Shown here: piece after piece, positions 5,512-8,376 of the stretch
How positions within the stretch are numbered: position 1 is the first letter of the stretch
How the letters are laid out: each line of letters begins with the position of its first letter
Assembly (NCBI GenBank): GCA_021852225.1
Contig: JAJZOA010000315.1
Coordinates: 1 to 8,376 of the forward strand
DNA from: Planctomycetota bacterium
GTDB lineage: Bacteria; Planctomycetota; Phycisphaerae; WQYP01
Reading direction: 5' to 3'
DNA length: 8,376 bases
The notes under the pieces: model-generated
Database searches by the model: none
The model's input: only the letters and a program-made list of their open reading frames with translations
Told to the model about the DNA's origin: nothing
Program-made: the position numbers and the translations under genes

Positions 5512-7397
5512 GGTTCTCCTGCCGCCGGAACGTCAGGCGGGAATTGCAGGTTATGCAGCGTGCGGTAAAGCCCCTTTCCCGCCAGCAACTGCTCATGCGT
5601 ACCTGATTCCCGAATTTTTCCCTGTTCCAGCACCACAATTTTATCCACATGCCGCACCGTGCCAAGGTGATGAGAAATAACCACAGTGGTTCGGCCGGAC
5701 ATCAGCGTGCGCATGGTGGTTAGCAGGTCGGCTTCGGTCTGCGCGTCCAGACCGGTGGTCGGTTCATCCAGAATAATGACAGGGGCATTCTTAAGGAATG
5801 CCCGCGCCAGTGAAAGCCGTTGCCGCTGGCCACCCGAAAGCATTACGCCGCGTTCGCCGATGGGTGTTTCGAACCCCAACGGCATCCGGCTGATAAAATC
5901 CCAGGCCCCTGCGGCGCGGGCCGCGGCATGGACCTGTTCAATCGTGGCGCTGGGTTGCGAATAGGCAATATTTTCGCGGACGCTTACATCAAATAGAACC
6001 GGTTCCTGCGGCACGATGGTAATCTGCTCTCGCAGTGTTTGCAGTGTAATATTCTTCAGCGGTTGGCCATCCAGTAGAATCGTGCCGATTTGCGGGTCAT
6101 AAAAACGTGGAATTAATGCCGCCAATGTGCTTTTGCCCGCACCCGATGCGCCCACAAGTGCCAGAGAGGTTCCCGCCGGAATGATCAGGTCGATGCCAGC
6201 CAGAACCGTCGAGTCCGGCCGATAGCCAAAGGTGACTTCCTTAAAATGAATTTCGCCGCGTGCCGGTGCTGTCAGCGGCCGGGCCGACGGAGAGTCGGAT
6301 ATGGCTGAACTCCGGTCAAGAATTTTGAAAACGCGGTGTGCACCGGCCACCGATCCCTGAATGGATGATACGGTATAGGACAGCGTTTCCAGCGGCTTGA
6401 AAAGCAGGGCGGTATATCCGGCCAGCAGGACGACATCCCCCGGCGTCAATTGGCCATGAATGACACGTTCCGCCGCCAGCCAAATGACCGTCGCGGTTCC
6501 CGCCGCCAGCAGCAGCGCTACTCCGCTTTGTGATGCGGTCTGAAGCACTGTTAGCCGCAGGCTCGCCAGCAGGCTGCGGCGGGCATCTTGTGCGAAATGG
6601 CCGGCTTCATGTGCCTCCCCGCCGAATGCCTGCACCGCCCGAATTCCCGTCAGCGTCTGCTGGACACGGGTGCTGACCAGGCTTTCATTTTCATGCACGC
6701 GGGTGGCGAAATCGGTGGTGGGCTTTTCCAGTCGCCGTACCATTATCAGGAGCAGCATTCCAACGATCAGTGCCACAATGCCGATGCTCCAATCCTGACT
6801 GACCATCACCACGGAAATGCCCACCAGTGTGACCGCCGCCGATACACCGGGCACCAGCCCTTCATTAAAAAGGCTCTGAACTGAATATGTGTCCCAGGTG
6901 ACGCGGTAAAGCGAATCGCCCACGGTGGTTGCATCGTGAAAGCCCAGTTCCATTCGTTGAATATGTTCAAATACGCGGCAGCGCAGTTTGAACACCATCC
7001 GCAGGCCCGCGGAAATCAGCATCCAAGTGCTTAATACGCTGATTCCCGCCGCCAGAAGGCTGATCAGCACCAATGCAATGCACAAAACTGTAATCAATCC
7101 CGATTTTCCGGTTCCGATGGGAATGATCGCCGCAATAAAATGTTGCGTTCGTGACAAAAATTCCGGCGGTGCCGTTTTTGATGTCACACTGTCAATGATG
7201 AATTTCATCGGCCATGGCTGAAGGAGTCCCACCAGCGAACCACATAACATCAGAGCCATGCCTGTCAGCGTGCCGGTTCGCTCTCCGGGCATACACATTT
7301 TCAGAAGCCTGGCGGCTGTCACCAGAGATCCGGCGCGATGCGGATTGTGCGCGGCCGGGCGGCCGGCCGATGGAGAATCTTCCGCTGGCGCATTCAT
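5508..7397 (-). CDS. MsbA-type ABC exporter (fused permease and ATPase half-transporter)
   Basis: This 629-residue protein has an N-terminal six-helix exporter domain (about 43-345; clear hydrophobic segments near 43-63, 101-131, 184-222, 291-310 and 322-336) and a C-terminal ATPase domain (about 380-615). All ATPase motifs are intact. They are Walker A GASGAGKST (416-424), the Q-loop VPQE (462-465), the signature LSGGQ (520-524), Walker B VIILDEP (540-546), the D-loop GLDAQT (549-554) and the switch His576 in ISHHL. It is expected to work as a homodimer in the inner membrane, moving a lipid, lipid-linked saccharide or peptide outward. The setting between glycosyltransferase and acyltransferase genes points to a glycolipid or lipid-linked glycan. 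The start ATG 7397 has AGGAG 6 bases upstream and overlaps the previous stop by 4 bases. The length is slightly above MsbA's usual 580 or so because of a 40-residue polar N-terminal extension. Confidence 0.93.
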   Translation of the reverse strand: MNAPAEDSPSAGRPAAHNPHRAGSLVTAARLLKMCMPGERTGTLTGMALMLCGSLVGLLQPWPMKFIIDSVTSKTAPPEFLSRTQHFIAAIIPIGTGKSGLITVLCIALVLISLLAAGISVLSTWMLISAGLRMVFKLRCRVFEHIQRMELGFHDATTVGDSLYRVTWDTYSVQSLFNEGLVPGVSAAVTLVGISVVMVSQDWSIGIVALIVGMLLLIMVRRLEKPTTDFATRVHENESLVSTRVQQTLTGIRAVQAFGGEAHEAGHFAQDARRSLLASLRLTVLQTASQSGVALLLAAGTATVIWLAAERVIHGQLTPGDVVLLAGYTALLFKPLETLSYTVSSIQGSVAGAHRVFKILDRSSAISDSPSARPLTAPARGEIHFKEVTFGYRPDSTVLAGIDLIIPAGTSLALVGASGAGKSTLAALIPRFYDPQIGTILLDGQPLKNITLQTLREQITIVPQEPVLFDVSVRENIAYSQPSATIEQVHAAARAAGAWDFISRMPLGFETPIGERGVMLSGGQRQRLSLARAFLKNAPVIILDEPTTGLDAQTEADLLTTMRTLMSGRTTVVISHHLGTVRHVDKIVVLEQGKIRESGTHEQLLAGKGLYRTLHNLQFPPDVPAAGEP

Positions 7398-8376
7398 CGG
7401 CTGCTCCTGACTTCACATTCTCCCTCGCGCTGACGGCCGACAAACATGAAAATCATGGACAGGGCGCCGCCGGCATCCATACTTCCGCGCAGCATCATCA
7501 GCGCTGCAAGAATAAGCATGGGAATCGCTCCCGGCCAGCCTTTGGCGAACAGATCAAACAGGCCCAGCACCGCCAGAACGCAGATAATGACCAGATAAAG
7601 CTGCGGAAACACTGGCCACGTTCGCAGGCGCACGAGTTGTTTACCGGAACCATGTTCCTCAATCGCCATGCGCAGACGAATCGAACCAAACACACCGCTG
7701 CGCAGCGAAAGGTCCCAGCGGTCAAAATCACCGCCGCGCTGTACGCACAGGCCTTCAGTCTTCAGATAGGCTTCAATTTCCGTCAACCGGTCATCCGTGC
7801 TTCGCCAGCGTTCCGACCAGATCGCAAATTCACGCGGTATTGGAATATCCAGGCCGCGCGGAAATCGCATGCGCCAGGGGTTCAATCCGCGGGAAAGTCG
7901 CCCGCTTAAGCGGGCGACCGGTTGAATCAGATAGCACCACATCGTCAGCAGACGCAATTTAAACAATTCGCTGCCGGTCCGGGGGATTTCGCTGAACGGA
8001 CTGTACATCGCGCCGATCACCGCCTGAGTCACCGTGGCCCCGGCGGCGGCCACCAGCATCAGTCCCAGAAAAATTGGATGCCAGTAAAAGCCGGCCATGA
8101 ATATCACGCTTAGCGCCAAAACCATCAGATACCATTCCGGCATCATGGCCAGCGACATGAGTACGCCCGGGTTTCCATGGTAAACCGACTGGAATAGCGC
8201 ACTACCCCATGAACCATGGTAAATTTTCCGTCGGCCCCAGTTAAGAAACTGCCATATTCCCCGGCCATAAAGCCTTCCATGCCAGGCAATATGTCCCATA
8301 CCATTATATTTTTCCGGCCATTTGCGTTCCAGCATCGCTTCGGCTTTGCCGTAGTTAAGTTGCTGCCGCCAGTAAG
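7394..8376 (-). CDS. C-terminal part of a membrane family-2 glycosyltransferase (5' end outside window)
   Basis: The frame is open to the window edge, so the 326 visible residues are the C-terminal part of a longer protein. ATG 8335 is an internal Met: upstream codons continue with YWRQQLNYGKAEAM, and no ribosome binding site is seen. The run from there through ERKWPEKYN, GHIAW and GRLYGRG is, from memory, the segment just after the catalytic domain of bacterial GT2 enzymes (their QxxRW-like region reads YWRQQ.YG.AE). Hydrophobic helices follow at about visible residues 80-97 and 100-121. A cytoplasmic-looking segment of about 130 residues comes next, then two more helices (about 259-276 and 281-296). 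The catalytic DxD part is not in the window, so the GT2 call is an inference from the C-terminal pattern. Its stop TGA (7394-7396) overlaps the exporter's ATG. It is the first visible gene of the operon and probably extends the sugar chain at the inner membrane. Confidence 0.75.
   Translation of the reverse strand, partial: YWRQQLNYGKAEAMLERKWPEKYNGMGHIAWHGRLYGRGIWQFLNWGRRKIYHGSWGSALFQSVYHGNPGVLMSLAMMPEWYLMVLALSVIFMAGFYWHPIFLGLMLVAAAGATVTQAVIGAMYSPFSEIPRTGSELFKLRLLTMWCYLIQPVARLSGRLSRGLNPWRMRFPRGLDIPIPREFAIWSERWRSTDDRLTEIEAYLKTEGLCVQRGGDFDRWDLSLRSGVFGSIRLRMAIEEHGSGKQLVRLRTWPVFPQLYLVIICVLAVLGLFDLFAKGWPGAIPMLILAALMMLRGSMDAGGALSMIFMFVGRQREGECEVRSSR
7897..7918. repeat. 22-base perfect palindrome inside the membrane glycosyltransferase gene
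   Basis: GTCGCCCGCTT and AAGCGGGCGAC are exact reverse complements with no spacer. In RNA they can form a 9-base-pair GC-rich hairpin with a UUAA tetraloop. In the protein it covers the residues V-A-R-L-S-G-R (about visible residues 153-159), between the membrane helices. It is not followed by a T-run in either direction, so it is not an intrinsic terminator. No second copy was seen in the window. Confidence 0.85.

Noticed and set aside
7214..7909. A 231-codon open frame on the plus strand
   Set aside because: It is antisense to the exporter and membrane glycosyltransferase genes. Its translation is His/Gln/Arg-rich without domain signs, as expected for a shadow frame in GC-rich DNA.
1..8376. 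tRNA, rRNA, CRISPR arrays, insertion sequences
   Set aside because: No cloverleaf, rRNA-like stretch, regular spaced repeats, transposase or terminal inverted repeats were seen by eye.

Overview
The window looks like a chromosomal segment of a planctomycete, most likely of the class Phycisphaerae. This rests on the type-II-secretion-like pseudopilin, whose N-terminus ([18 protein letters not shown] followed by SLSQAR and [10 protein letters not shown]) is of a kind that is highly expanded in Planctomycetota and relatives. The glycosyltransferase and acyltransferase types are consistent with this. Base composition is moderately GC-rich and ribosome binding sites of the AGGAG type are common. 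The placement is from recalled family patterns, not from a search.

Layout: (1) positions 1-321, + strand, hold the 3' end of a protein that I cannot name. (2) positions 379-1062, - strand, encode a 227-residue protein that reads as an N-terminal Tudor/SH3-like barrel joined to a caspase-like (CHAT-type) domain with an intact His-Cys dyad. (3) positions 1063-1578 are a regulatory and spacer stretch that includes a perfect TATAAT and a possible remnant of a decayed reading frame. (4) positions 1579-2334, + strand, encode a pseudopilin-like secreted or surface protein, ended by a strong intrinsic terminator. (5) positions 2417-8376, - strand, are one tightly packed operon. In order of transcription it encodes a membrane glycosyltransferase (5' end outside the window), an MsbA-type ABC exporter, two left-handed beta-helix acyltransferases, a GT-B-like glycosyltransferase and a YdjC/ChbG-type carbohydrate deacetylase.

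The operon genes are joined by three consecutive 4-base ATGA overlaps, one 8-base overlap and one 5-base gap, so they are very probably translated as a coupled unit. Together they describe assembly, acyl decoration, deacetylation and export of a lipid-linked or cell-surface glycan. The GTs build it, the acyltransferases and deacetylase adjust its substituents, and the ABC half-transporter moves it or its lipid carrier across the inner membrane. The chemical product cannot be read from the sequence.

Points of most interest are the compact Tudor-like/caspase-like protein, a 22-base perfect palindrome inside the coding region of the membrane glycosyltransferase, and the second acyltransferase, which lacks the histidine its family normally uses for catalysis.
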